Of a DNA stretch of 64,000 nucleotides, positions 53,025-61,683 are shown in pieces; the stretch's first letter is position 1; each line of letters begins with the position of its first letter. The position numbers and the translations under genes were made by a program. This DNA comes from Paenibacillus paeoniae. GTDB lineage: Bacteria; Bacillota; Bacilli; Paenibacillales; Paenibacillaceae. The notes under the pieces were generated by a model. That model saw only the letters and a list, made by a program, of their open reading frames with translations. It was not told the origin of the DNA and did no database searches. The stretch is from the NCBI RefSeq assembly GCF_003388735.1, contig NZ_QUBQ01000001.1:310001-374000 (forward strand), in the 5' to 3' direction.

Positions 53025-56000
53025 TTAGGGGGCAATCAGGCCGTAAGGCTTGAAGCCCGCAAGCGGACCGATCCTTTGCCAGGTAACGCTTCCGTCTACG
53101 ACGGTAGCCCCTATGACGCCTGGCCATACTGGAGCCGCAGCGCTTGTTGTACCGGTGTTGAGCGCTTCGTACACATAGCTCCCCGACTGAATGCGGTCGC
53201 CTTTGGTCTTGGCTGTAGACGTCGACCAGGCTAAGGTTGCAGCGTATCCTTCCGTGACGCATATCCAGCCAGCATATCCGCCTGAGACAGGAGCAGCATT
53301 GCCGTACAGATCGCCTCGGAACCAATAGCCGTGTACAGGAGGACTTAGTCCTTCGATATTAGGATCATAGTTTAAATAGATTGCGCCATCCGGCACCGGC
53401 AAATTGATTTGCGAATAGACGTTGCGGATATTGCCGAAGGTTCGGATCGCCTTGCTGTTCGCGGGATTGTAAAACTGCAGATTCAGTCGCCCAGCGCCTG
53501 TATAGTTAATCGTCGAACGTTTCAGATAGACGCTAGTTGTTCCGGCGACATTGAAATTATTGGTCAGGAAATAGGCAAAGCCGCTATTGGCGATTCCAAT
53601 TCGGGAATCCACAACCTCAATCCAGCCATAGCCGGTATTGAACTCGCTTTGGAAGAGAGAAGCAGCCGTACGGATCGTAAATTCACATTGTTCAAGCCGC
53701 ATAATCGGAGATTCGCCAGGCGTGTTAATGTTGCCGATTTTGAGAATGGAATCCGTCAGCTTGCACGAGTGGAATCGCGCTGTTCGCTGCTTCATGCCAA
53801 ATATATGATTGTTCAGCAGGCTGTTCCTGAATTTGCAATCCCGGAATAGCACATTCTCCGCAGTCGTTGTCTGATAGCGCGTCTCAATACGGATGTTGAC
53901 GTTCGTCATGATCGACCCGATGACTTCATAGGCGCGCAGGTACAGCTCTCGCTGAATCCCAACGCCTTCAAAGGAGCAGCTCTCTATCCGGTTCGCGACA
54001 ACAAACGGTGTACCGGTGAAGTTTTCGGTCCAGATGAAATGATTTTCGCGGCAAATGAACCGGTCATCGTCTAGCAAGGAGAAGTTCGCGGAATCGATGA
54101 GCGTATTGTTGCGGAAGTTCACATCGTAGCCTGTGCCCGCCATGCTTGTGTTGGCGATGCTTACCATCGTATTGTTTTCGATATTGACATGCGCGTTGGG
54201 AAGATGGGCGTTCATAAGACCGACACCGGCTTGGCAGCGATGCAGGAAATTTTCCCTTACGTTCGCAACTTGCAGCGAATACAGGTTGATGCCGATGCCT
54301 GACAAATTGTACAGATGATTGTTGTGAACTTCGACCGACCAGCATCCGACCAGAATGCCGTGGTACAGGTTGTAGAACACATTGTTGCGAATGACGCAAT
54401 TTTCGCCGTAGGAATCCTCCTGATTAATGCCATACCGAGTCGGGTCGTTGAAGACAGGCTTGCGGTCGAGCAGTCCCGTTCCGTCGCGAATGATATTGTT
54501 CTGAATCGTATTATAATTGCCGCCGAGCGTAATGCCGCCTCTGTGTGTGTTAAAGACTTCATTGAATTCAATCAGATTGTGATGAGGAGTTAGTCCGAAT
54601 TTCAGCGTAATTTGCATGTTTTTGGTTGTGGAAGTCTCATTGTTGAAGATGAAGCGTAAGGTTCGGGCGCCGGGGGGAATGGAGATTGGCGTGTAAATTT
54701 TTTTGGCGTCATAGCGTCCGAGATAGATGTTATTGGCACCATAATAGGCGACGTCAACTTCCTTTGTATTCAAGGCGGTCTGACGGGTATATCCGGCTCC
54801 GGCAACGAGGAAGCTGTCATAGCCTGCCGGAATATTAATGGGCTGCGATACAAGCGTCTTGCCGTTCGCCTGGATGAGTGCGCCTGTCTGGCGATGCACT
54901 TCGTTGACGGTAAGGCCTAGAGCAAATTCGGCATAATCGTAGAAGGACACGCTGTCGATGGAGATGCCGTCGCCCATATAGCTGCTAATGATGCTGTTGC
55001 GGACTGAGCAGAAGGAGGAGCCTTTTGTAATATGAATGCCGTAGGTGCCCTCATGTGCTGCTTCGGCTGCATTCGCAAAGCTGCGCTCCGCCTTGTCGCC
55101 AATGAGAATCAGGTTTTTGATATGGGAATCGGTAACCCCTGGAAGCTGGATGCTGATGCCGCTTTGGACGGGGAACTGATAATAGGCTGTTGTGCCCGCG
55201 CGTGTATCGAACGGCGATCTGCGGTCGGAATCGTACAGCACCTTGAGGGTGGAGCCTTCAAAGTCTATGGTCATGTGGCTTTGGGCAATGGTGATGCTTT
55301 TGGGGAAGCAAATCGCGTATTCGCTCTTCGGAACATATACGTAACGATAGCCGTTATCGTAAGCCCATTGAATGGCATTGTTCAAGCCATCGATGTTTTT
55401 GTCGGCCATGATGTAATGCTGGTCGGTATAAGGTTTCGGCGGCAGTCCGGTTGAAATGCCCCATCTTGCAAGCTCAATCTGATAGGACGCAGCTTCACCT
55501 CCCGATCCTGATCCTGGCGGCCCTGGCGGTCCCTGTGGTCCTGCAGAGCCGGTATCGCCCTTGGGTCCGGCAGCGCCAGCGGGACCGGCGAGTCCTTGCG
55601 GGCCGACCGGTCCTTGTGGTCCTGCTTGACCCGCTGGCCCTGCCGGACCTTGAGCCCCGGCAGCTCCTACATTGCCTTGCAATCCAACCGGCCCTTGAAC
55701 TCCGGCGGGGCCAGTATTGCCCTGCAATCCAGCCGTCCCTTGAACTCCGGCGGGGCCAGTATTGCCTTGCAATCCAACCGTCCCTTGAACTCCGGCGGGG
55801 CCAGTATTGCCCTGCAATCCAGCCGGCCCTTGAGCCCCATCAGCGCCAGCAGTCCCTTGCAATCCAGCCGGCCCGGTCGGTCCTGTTGGGCCGGGCGTCT
55901 GGCCGATGTTGTCCGGGATGGCCGATGGTCTGATCTGGCCTGTGTCGGGGTCAATGATAGAATCCAGTCTATTCTGGATATCCGTATCGTTGTATACGAG

Positions 56001-56048
56001 GAACGATTGTCCGTTCACATCGATGTAACCGTTATTATTTGAAGCCAT
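53025..56048 (-). CDS. collagen-like, right-handed beta-helix surface protein
   Basis: A 1007-residue protein in four parts: a 45-residue N-terminus without a signal peptide; about 44 Gly-X-Y triplets (residues about 50-182, rich in GPT, GPA and [12 protein letters not shown]); a long parallel beta-helix with many 'N-N-x-I/F' turns as in pectate-lyase-like proteins (about 190-900); and a C-terminal beta module with Trp residues resembling a carbohydrate-binding domain (about 945-1007). Gly-X-Y proteins of this type occur on spore surfaces (BclA-like), while beta-helices bind or cleave polysaccharide. GAAAGGAGAG precedes the start. How it leaves the cell is unclear. Confidence 0.88.
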   Translation of the reverse strand: MASNNNGYIDVNGQSFLVYNDTDIQNRLDSIIDPDTGQIRPSAIPDNIGQTPGPTGPTGPAGLQGTAGADGAQGPAGLQGNTGPAGVQGTVGLQGNTGPAGVQGTAGLQGNTGPAGVQGPVGLQGNVGAAGAQGPAGPAGQAGPQGPVGPQGLAGPAGAAGPKGDTGSAGPQGPPGPPGSGSGGEAASYQIELARWGISTGLPPKPYTDQHYIMADKNIDGLNNAIQWAYDNGYRYVYVPKSEYAICFPKSITIAQSHMTIDFEGSTLKVLYDSDRRSPFDTRAGTTAYYQFPVQSGISIQLPGVTDSHIKNLILIGDKAERSFANAAEAAHEGTYGIHITKGSSFCSVRNSIISSYMGDGISIDSVSFYDYAEFALGLTVNEVHRQTGALIQANGKTLVSQPINIPAGYDSFLVAGAGYTRQTALNTKEVDVAYYGANNIYLGRYDAKKIYTPISIPPGARTLRFIFNNETSTTKNMQITLKFGLTPHHNLIEFNEVFNTHRGGITLGGNYNTIQNNIIRDGTGLLDRKPVFNDPTRYGINQEDSYGENCVIRNNVFYNLYHGILVGCWSVEVHNNHLYNLSGIGINLYSLQVANVRENFLHRCQAGVGLMNAHLPNAHVNIENNTMVSIANTSMAGTGYDVNFRNNTLIDSANFSLLDDDRFICRENHFIWTENFTGTPFVVANRIESCSFEGVGIQRELYLRAYEVIGSIMTNVNIRIETRYQTTTAENVLFRDCKFRNSLLNNHIFGMKQRTARFHSCKLTDSILKIGNINTPGESPIMRLEQCEFTIRTAASLFQSEFNTGYGWIEVVDSRIGIANSGFAYFLTNNFNVAGTTSVYLKRSTINYTGAGRLNLQFYNPANSKAIRTFGNIRNVYSQINLPVPDGAIYLNYDPNIEGLSPPVHGYWFRGDLYGNAAPVSGGYAGWICVTEGYAATLAWSTSTAKTKGDRIQSGSYVYEALNTGTTSAAAPVWPGVIGATVVDGSVTWQRIGPLAGFKPYGLIAP
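55696..55830 (-). repeat. three 45-bp repeats inside the collagen-like region
   Basis: TGAACTCCGGCGGGGCCAGT recurs at 55696, 55741 and 55786 with a 45-bp period, that is five Gly-X-Y triplets per unit. Such exact units expand and shrink easily and probably make the collagen stalk length variable between strains. Confidence 0.88.
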
Positions 56049-56187
56049 GCATACATCTCTCCTTTCTCTTGATGATTAAGAGGGGTTCTCTGTTATTCAT
56101 ATGATAGAATGCCGGAGAATGAATGTGCGTTTTATAGAATGTGCTGCTGCCGTTATCTCTTGTTTTAGACGATAATCGTAATCTTTT

Positions 56188-56243
56188 GTTCGTTATTAGA
56201 GACAAAACGGCAATGATCTGCTACAATGTTCTTTATAAAGAAC
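56188..56243 (+). promoter_or_regulatory. galE promoter with two SinR-like sites
   Basis: GAGACA (56199-56204), 17-bp spacer, TACAAT (56222-56227). GTTCTTTATAAAGAAC (56228-56243), a perfect palindrome, follows the -10 directly; GTTCGTTATTAGAGAC (56188-56203) overlaps the -35. The region is shared with the divergent collagen-like gene. Confidence 0.75.
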
Positions 56244-56281
56244 GAAATGTTCTCATTAGAAAATTGCGGAGGAGATGGAGC

Positions 56282-57319
56282 ATGGCCATTCTCATCACGG
56301 GCGGAGCCGGTTACATCGGCAGTCATACTTGTGTCGAACTGCTCAATGCCGGTTATGACATCGTTGTTGTTGATAATTTATCGAACAGCCATCCGGAGGC
56401 GCTGAAGAGAGTATCGGACATTACGAACAAGACATTCCCCTCCTACTTTATTGATTTGCTTGACCGTGATTCGCTCGATCATGTGTTCAAAGAACACGGA
56501 ATTGAAGCAGTCATTCATTTTGCGGGCTTGAAAGCGGTAGGCGAATCCGTGAAGCAGCCTCTCAGGTATTATCATTCCAACCTGATGAGCACGACGACGC
56601 TGTGCGAGGTTATGGAGGACAACGCCGTCAGAAAGCTCATTTTCAGCTCCTCCGCAACGGTCTATGGCGTGCCGGAGCAAGTGCCGATCGATGAGCAGGC
56701 CCCGATTGGCGCTATTAATCCATACGGACGGACGAAGCAAATGATTGAGCAGATGCTTGTGGATCTGGCGGAGTCGAATCCCGACTGGAGCGTGGCGATC
56801 TTACGTTATTTCAATCCCGTAGGCGCGCATGAAAGCGGTCGGATCGGGGAAGATCCAAGCGGTGTGCCAAATAATTTGATGCCCTACATTGCCCAGGTTG
56901 CCGTCGGAAGACTTCCCGAAGTATCTGTCTACGGAAGCGACTATGAGACGATTGATGGTACGGGTGTCCGGGATTATATTCATGTCGTTGATTTGGCGAT
57001 TGGACATCTGAAGGCGCTGGGCAAAATCGAACGTTCCAGAGGTATCCATACCTACAATCTTGGCACGGGCAGAGGGTATAGCGTGCTTGAAATGATCGAA
57101 GCGTTCAAGCGTGCCTCAGGGAGAGCGATACCTTACCGGGTGATTGCCAGAAGAACGGGGGATATCGGAATTTGCTATGCGGAGGCATCCAAAGCAGGTC
57201 GAGAACTGGGCTGGGAAGCAGCCAGAGGCATCGAGGACATGTGCAGGGATGCCTGGCGCTGGCAATCGATGAATCCAAGAGGCTATCGGATGCAAGAGCC
57301 TATCGCTCAGCGGTTGTAG
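56282..57319 (+). CDS. galE: UDP-glucose 4-epimerase
   Basis: A 345-residue short-chain dehydrogenase-type epimerase: 'ILITGGAGYIGSHTCVELL' NAD site, 'FSSSATVYG' catalytic Ser/Thr, 'NPYGRTKQMIEQ' YxxxK catalytic pair near residue 150, and 'NLGTGRGYSVLEMIEAF'. It interconverts UDP-glucose and UDP-galactose, supplying the exopolysaccharide. The ATG at 56282 is preceded by GGAGG; extending upstream would enter the promoter. Confidence 0.93.
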   Translation: MAILITGGAGYIGSHTCVELLNAGYDIVVVDNLSNSHPEALKRVSDITNKTFPSYFIDLLDRDSLDHVFKEHGIEAVIHFAGLKAVGESVKQPLRYYHSNLMSTTTLCEVMEDNAVRKLIFSSSATVYGVPEQVPIDEQAPIGAINPYGRTKQMIEQMLVDLAESNPDWSVAILRYFNPVGAHESGRIGEDPSGVPNNLMPYIAQVAVGRLPEVSVYGSDYETIDGTGVRDYIHVVDLAIGHLKALGKIERSRGIHTYNLGTGRGYSVLEMIEAFKRASGRAIPYRVIARRTGDIGICYAEASKAGRELGWEAARGIEDMCRDAWRWQSMNPRGYRMQEPIAQRL

Positions 57320-57387
57320 GACTGCGTCCGGGCCGCTATGCAACGTTTATGTCTTATTAATCAACTATCTGCGGCGAGGTGCAGCCT

Positions 57388-58446
57388 GTGAGCAAGGTCG
57401 ATATCGTGGTGCCCGTCTATAACCCAGGGCTAAAGCTGCATGCCTGCATCAGATCGATCCGGAAGCAGACCTATCAGGAGTGGAACTTGCTGCTCATTGA
57501 CGACGGTTCAAGCGATGGCAGCGATGCCCTGTGCATGCAATATGCGCAATTAGACAGCCGAATCCTATATGAGAGACAACACCACTCGGGCAGCGTATTG
57601 GCTCGCAGGCGCGGGCTGGAGCTGTCCAAGGCTCCATATATCCTGTATATGGATGCAGATGACTGGGGCGATCAGCGGCTGCTGGATCATTTGATGACCG
57701 CAGCACTAGTCCATAGCGCGGACATTACGGTGTGCAATATGTACAAAGTAATGAACGAAACAGCATGGCCCAGAAGGAGCAACGATAGCCGATACTTCAA
57801 ACAAAAAAGGCTGTATGAAGCTGATGAGATCCGCAGCGAGCTTGTCCCTGCCTTTCTGCATGGACATCCGTTCCCGCCGCAGCTGCACGGCAAGCTCTAC
57901 AAGCGAGAGCTTCTGCTGTCCAGCGGTCTTTATGCTTCACGTATCCGTTTTTTTGGCGATGACCTTTTTTTAAACCTGGAGATGTTTTTGAAGGCGCAGT
58001 CGGTCATGATTATTCCCGATATTCTATACTACTATCGTGCGGGCGGAGCTACGAGCCGCTATATGCCGCATTTATTTCACGATATGGTGAACGGGTTTCT
58101 CATCCAGAAGGAGGTTGTCGAGTCTCATTACCGGCATCAGTCCTACTCTCATTACTTCGGAATTAGAGTGATGCTGCTGAATACGCTCCGTACTTGTTTG
58201 CGCAATCTGTTTTCAAGCCGGCTGCCGGAGGGGGAGCGGAGGTCCGCAATCAGCGAATATTGCGCTCATCCGGCTGTTCTGGAGTGCGCCGGAGACGAGA
58301 GGACAGCAGCTTATTTCCCAGAACGCTACATTCATGCCATTCAAAATGGAGACATTAATTATTTGTCCAGATTGGGGAAAAGGGACTATCAGAGGAGTCT
58401 GCCAAAAAAAATTGTGATGTATGCGATTGCAAAAATATCATTCTAA
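57388..58446 (+). CDS. GT2-family glycosyltransferase
   Basis: A 352-residue GT-A enzyme: 'KVDIVVPVYNPGLKLHACIRSI', 'IDDGSSDGSDALC', 'YILYMDADDWGDQRLLDHL'. The GTG at 57388 sits six bases after GAGGTG; a GTG at 57379 overlaps that site. It follows galE by 68 bases and probably shares its SinR-controlled promoter. It has a longer C-terminal region than the short GT2 enzymes, as in EpsJ-like proteins. Confidence 0.87.
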   Translation: MSKVDIVVPVYNPGLKLHACIRSIRKQTYQEWNLLLIDDGSSDGSDALCMQYAQLDSRILYERQHHSGSVLARRRGLELSKAPYILYMDADDWGDQRLLDHLMTAALVHSADITVCNMYKVMNETAWPRRSNDSRYFKQKRLYEADEIRSELVPAFLHGHPFPPQLHGKLYKRELLLSSGLYASRIRFFGDDLFLNLEMFLKAQSVMIIPDILYYYRAGGATSRYMPHLFHDMVNGFLIQKEVVESHYRHQSYSHYFGIRVMLLNTLRTCLRNLFSSRLPEGERRSAISEYCAHPAVLECAGDERTAAYFPERYIHAIQNGDINYLSRLGKRDYQRSLPKKIVMYAIAKISF

Positions 58447-58646
58447 AAATTTCGACAAATTGAGAAACAATATCTCAAAATATGGAGACATGAACCGACA
58501 GCATGTGCAATTGAATTAGGCTAATATACGTCTTGTGGTAATGAAATCGGAATGAGGGCGACGTTGAAATGCGTTTAGTATCTGGGCACCTTAAACGCAT
58601 GGAGTCAGTGGTGCAACCGGCCCCAATGAAATGGGGGATATTAAGG

Positions 58647-58808
58647 ATGAGACGAGTAACATCGGACAACCAGCAGGAACTGGATGCGGAGTGGGTAGAG
58701 CTCATGTTATGCGCGCGCGCGAAAGGGCTCACGACGGAAGAAGTGAGCAAGGTTCTGCGTATCCTTCAAGAAGAAGGGCAATCCATTATGCAGGAGAGCG
58801 CTGTATAA
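58647..58808 (+). CDS. SinI-like antirepressor
   Basis: A 53-residue protein with the Sin dimerisation helix pair 'ELDAEWVELMLCARAKGLT' followed by 'TEEVSKVLRILQE', which matches SinI of B. subtilis ('DQEWVELMVEAKEANISPEEIRKYL'). SinI binds SinR and pulls it off DNA. The ATG at 58647 has GGGGG ten bases upstream; longer forms beginning at 58569 are possible. The preceding 200 bases hold TTGAGA-7-TCTCAA (58460-58478), a small inverted repeat of unknown meaning. It converges on the SinR-like gene at 58821. Confidence 0.85.
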   Translation: MRRVTSDNQQELDAEWVELMLCARAKGLTTEEVSKVLRILQEEGQSIMQESAV

Positions 58809-58822
58809 CGTTATACAGCGCT
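58797..58822. terminator. 26-bp perfect palindrome shared by sinI- and sinR-like stops
   Basis: AGCGCTGTATAAC is followed immediately by its reverse complement. The palindrome contains the SinI-like stop codon (58806-58808) and reaches the SinR-like stop (58821-58823). It probably ends transcription from both sides, though no T run follows. Confidence 0.7.
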
Positions 58823-59147
58823 ATTCACGGCCTGATTTCCATTTATTAAACTCCAGAAATTCTTTGAATTGTTCTTTGCTTACCCCTGAATTCATAGCTT
58901 CTCTAACTAAAGCCTCCCAATCCCGATCTAGCCCTTCAGGGCGCTCAGATTGGTCGCTGTTTACAAATTCCTCGACCGGCACGTTTAATACCTCGCCTAT
59001 TTTTTCAAGAAACTGTATGGAAGGGTTTTGCTGAAGACCACGTTCAATGGAACTCAAATAAGACTTTGCGACCCCTGCGCGCTGTGAGAGCTCTGTTAAC
59101 GAAAGGCCCTTCCGTTTGCGAAGCACTTGAATGCGTTGTCCGATCAT
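58821..59147 (-). CDS. sinR: SinR-like HTH repressor
   Basis: A 108-residue XRE repressor close in size to B. subtilis SinR (111): helix-turn-helix at residues 1-62 ('LTELSQRAGVAKSYLSSIERG') and the C-terminal Sin helices 'DRDWEALVREAMNSGVSKEQFKEFLEFNKWK'. GGAGGAG precedes the start. Its place beside a SinI-like gene suggests a SinI-SinR switch; the GTTCTTT-type palindromes in this window are its likely targets. Relative to the protein at 28708 it has a shorter tail. Confidence 0.9.
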   Translation of the reverse strand: MIGQRIQVLRKRKGLSLTELSQRAGVAKSYLSSIERGLQQNPSIQFLEKIGEVLNVPVEEFVNSDQSERPEGLDRDWEALVREAMNSGVSKEQFKEFLEFNKWKSGRE

Positions 59148-59502
59148 AGCAAACTCCTCCGTTAATGCTTATATGCATTTTTTTTTATTATATCGAAATA
59201 TATTGAAATACGAAAGTGATTATGTTCCATTTGTCGTACATATTCGATATTTCATAACAGAATAAGCGTTCTTCATTCAATATTTCCCAATGAAGTGAAA
59301 GGTTGCTATTGTTTTTAATAGCGAACAAAAAGATTGCGAAAAGAACAAAAAAGGGCGAAAAATACGGTTGACACCCGAATGATTCCGAGATAATATGAGA
59401 TTGTGTTCTTAATAAAGAACTTCATTCCTGCGGGATGCAGGGGGAGATTAATAGAGAGCTTGTTCGTTAAAGTGAACGATACCAGCATTTTCGGAGGCAG
59501 AC
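59148..59502 (+). promoter_or_regulatory. lasso operon promoter region with two SinR-like sites
   Basis: A 355-base gap between divergent genes. TTGACA (59368-59373), exactly 17 bp, TAATAT (59391-59396) is a near-perfect sigma-A promoter. GTTCTTAATAAAGAAC (59405-59420) covers the transcription start and GTTCGTTAAAGTGAAC (59462-59477) lies 26 bases before the cyclase ATG. AGGAGG-like GGAGG precedes that ATG. The AT-rich left part probably holds the promoter of the SinR-like gene. Confidence 0.85.
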
Positions 59503-61437
59503 ATGAGCGCGATTGCGGGAGTACACGGAGATATCGGGATGACACGGCTGAGAGAGCATGGCAGCCGCATGTTGCAGGCATGGGCCGATCAGCCTGCTGA
59601 TCATGTGCTGGCTTGGGAAGACAGACTTACCTTTATGGCCGCGCAGAGTCACTGGATTACGCCGGAATCCGTCGGTGTGCCTAACCCGTTCTATGATGGG
59701 GAACGCCGGTTGACGATTGTTGCCGACGCGATAATCGACAATCGAGAGGAACTGTTCGACAAGGTCGGCGTTCATCGTGGGGACAGATCCACTATAAGCG
59801 ATCAGGAACTCATACTTCTGGCTTACGACAAATGGGGGATAGAGACTGCCGCCCGGTTGATAGGGGACTTTGCATTTGTCCTCTGGGATGAGCGTAACGA
59901 TAGGCTCTATGGAGCAAGGGATTTCTCCGGCGGCAGAATGCTCTACTATAACTGGGATGGCTTGCAGTTTCGATTCTGCTCCATGATGGAGCCGCTGATG
60001 AAGCTGCCAGGCGTAACCCGATCGCTAAACGAGCAGTGGCTCGCTCAATATTTGGCCATCTCGACCGTTGTCGATGTCGTGAATACGGAGCAGACGGTAT
60101 ACGAGGACATTCGACAAATCCCGCCCGCGCATTACTTTGTTCTGAAGGATGGCAAGCTGAGCCTGTCCCGTTACTGCGTACTTGATTCTCCCGGGAAGCT
60201 GAAGCTTAAATCTGATGGCGAGTATGTGGAGGCGTTCCGCGATGTATTTCAAGAGGCGGTGGACGCCAGAGTGAGGACAAGGCATGGTGTGGGCGCCCAA
60301 TTAAGCGGCGGATTGGATTCCGGTGCTGTTGCAGGATTCGCGGCCAGGCGGCTTCGGAAAGAGAACCGGACGCTGCAGACATTCAGTTATGTGCCGGTGA
60401 GCGACTTTGTCGATTATACATCGAAATGGTACATGCCGAACGAACGCCCCTATATTGAGAAGACAGTAGCACATATCGGGGGTATTCAGTCCCATTGTCT
60501 GGACTTCGAAGGACTGGACCCATATTCAGACATGGACGACATGTTGAATGTAATGGAAATGCCATATAAATTTTATAGCAATTCATTTTGGCTCAAGGGA
60601 ATCTTCAAGGAAGCGAGCGACCGTGGGATCGGAGTGCTTCTTAATGGAGGGAGGGGGAACCTCTCCATCTCGTGGGGAGATGCCATTCCCTATTACGCAA
60701 AGCTGCTCAAGCGGATGCGCTGGATCACGCTGTCGGAGGAATTGAGGCTTCGCAGCTACGCAATCGGCTCGGGCAGAAAATATTTGCTTGGTGCGGTTAG
60801 CCGGGAAGCCTTCCCGTTTCTGGGGCGCACTAAGGGGGCGGTGAATCCGTTCCATACGATGATTCATCCCGATTTTGCCCGCAGAACCGGTGTATATCAA
60901 CAATTGCGGAAGCATGGAATCGGTGATTCAGGGTGGCTCGAGGGCGGTGATGTCTACGCGCATAAAAAAAACCACTTCCGGGAGCTGTTCCACTGGAATG
61001 CAAGCAATACGCTTGCGGCCAAGCTGTCGCAGCGCTACAAGCTGTGGAAGCGGGACCCCACTAACGACTTGCGCGTCATCCGATACTGTTTGTCGCTGCC
61101 GGAGGATCAATATGTGAAGCAAGGCATGTCGCGAGCGCTTGTAAGACGAGCGACGATCGGCGTGCTGCCGGACTCCATCCGGTTGAACGAGACGGTAAGA
61201 GGCGTGCAGGGCGCGGATTGGCTTCATCGCATCCTGCCGAACTGGCAGTCCTTCTACGGAGAGCTGCAGCAGCTCAGCCGGGATGAGAGGATGCTGGAGC
61301 TTGTGGACGGCAACGTCATACGAGGCGTACTGGCCGCGCTTAAGGAGGGCGTACGCTCGGAGGACGCATATGGCAGAGATGTGAATGCCGCGATGTATCT
61401 GATTATCCTGTATCGTTTTCTACAGAAAACAGCTTGA
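59503..61437 (+). CDS. lasso peptide cyclase, asparagine-synthetase-like (C protein)
   Basis: A 644-residue asparagine synthetase B homolog: N-terminal amidotransferase-like domain that lacks the nucleophilic Cys2 (the protein starts Met-Ser-Ala), and a C-terminal ATP-binding domain with the 'SGGLDSG' PPi loop at residues 268-274. In lasso systems this protein adenylates the Asp or Glu side chain and closes the macrolactam ring on the new N-terminus of the core. It is the first gene of the operon under SinR-like sites; the precursor gene follows 13 bases after its stop. The length is usual for Firmicutes lasso cyclases. Confidence 0.9.
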   Translation: MSAIAGVHGDIGMTRLREHGSRMLQAWADQPADHVLAWEDRLTFMAAQSHWITPESVGVPNPFYDGERRLTIVADAIIDNREELFDKVGVHRGDRSTISDQELILLAYDKWGIETAARLIGDFAFVLWDERNDRLYGARDFSGGRMLYYNWDGLQFRFCSMMEPLMKLPGVTRSLNEQWLAQYLAISTVVDVVNTEQTVYEDIRQIPPAHYFVLKDGKLSLSRYCVLDSPGKLKLKSDGEYVEAFRDVFQEAVDARVRTRHGVGAQLSGGLDSGAVAGFAARRLRKENRTLQTFSYVPVSDFVDYTSKWYMPNERPYIEKTVAHIGGIQSHCLDFEGLDPYSDMDDMLNVMEMPYKFYSNSFWLKGIFKEASDRGIGVLLNGGRGNLSISWGDAIPYYAKLLKRMRWITLSEELRLRSYAIGSGRKYLLGAVSREAFPFLGRTKGAVNPFHTMIHPDFARRTGVYQQLRKHGIGDSGWLEGGDVYAHKKNHFRELFHWNASNTLAAKLSQRYKLWKRDPTNDLRVIRYCLSLPEDQYVKQGMSRALVRRATIGVLPDSIRLNETVRGVQGADWLHRILPNWQSFYGELQQLSRDERMLELVDGNVIRGVLAALKEGVRSEDAYGRDVNAAMYLIILYRFLQKTA

Positions 61438-61447
61438 AAGGAGGTGA
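61437..61447 (+). promoter_or_regulatory. perfect Shine-Dalgarno sequence for the precursor peptide
   Basis: AAAGGAGGTGA is an 11-base match to the 16S anti-Shine-Dalgarno region. It overlaps the cyclase stop codon and lies before three consecutive ATG codons at 61451, 61454 and 61457. It predicts much stronger translation of the precursor than of the enzymes. Confidence 0.85.
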
Positions 61448-61450
61448 CGA

Positions 61451-61597
61451 ATGATGATGGCAAAAAAAGAATGGAACAAGCCGGAACTGGAAGTTCTTCA
61501 GGTTAATCTGACTGAAGCTTCGACTCACAATGGTCCTTTTACTGATGAAGCGTATGTACCAGGAAGCAACAATGAAAACCCTCGGTTTACAAGCTAA
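61451..61597 (+). CDS. lasso peptide precursor (A)
   Basis: A 48-residue peptide. Residues 8-16, W-N-K-P-E-L-E-V-L, fit the YxxPxL leader motif bound by the RiPP recognition element, and Thr21 is at the spacing where paeninodin-type leaders have the conserved -2 Thr. The core would then start at Ala23 and run to Ser48, with acceptor candidates Asp32 and Glu33, and tail residues 'YVPGSNNENPRFTS'. The C-terminal Ser matches the residue phosphorylated in paeninodin, fitting the kinase encoded next. The ring register is unusual (see findings). The gene has a perfect ribosome site and is too short for standard gene finders. Confidence 0.85.
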   Translation: MMMAKKEWNKPELEVLQVNLTEASTHNGPFTDEAYVPGSNNENPRFTS

Positions 61598-61620
61598 TAG
61601 CAGCGATGCAGTGGCGACTG

Positions 61621-61657
61621 GGCAAGTTCTTATACAACGATTGTATAGGAACTTGCC
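61621..61657 (+). terminator. 17-bp hairpin between precursor and kinase genes
   Basis: GGCAAGTTCTTATACAA and TTGTATAGGAACTTGCC pair over 17 bp (one G-U type pair) around the loop CGA. No T run follows, so it probably protects the precursor mRNA 3' end or attenuates transcription rather than stopping it fully. Confidence 0.85.
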
Positions 61658-61683
61658 GATTCCATTTGTGGGGTGAGCAAAAC

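Noticed and set aside
53025..56048. Phage tail fibre
   Set aside because: Gly-X-Y repeats and beta-helices occur in tail fibres, but no phage gene is nearby and the gene lies inside an exopolysaccharide locus.
61451..61597. Lanthipeptide or sactipeptide precursor
   Set aside because: There is no Cys in the peptide and no LanB/LanM or radical SAM gene; B1, B2 and the cyclase define a lasso system.
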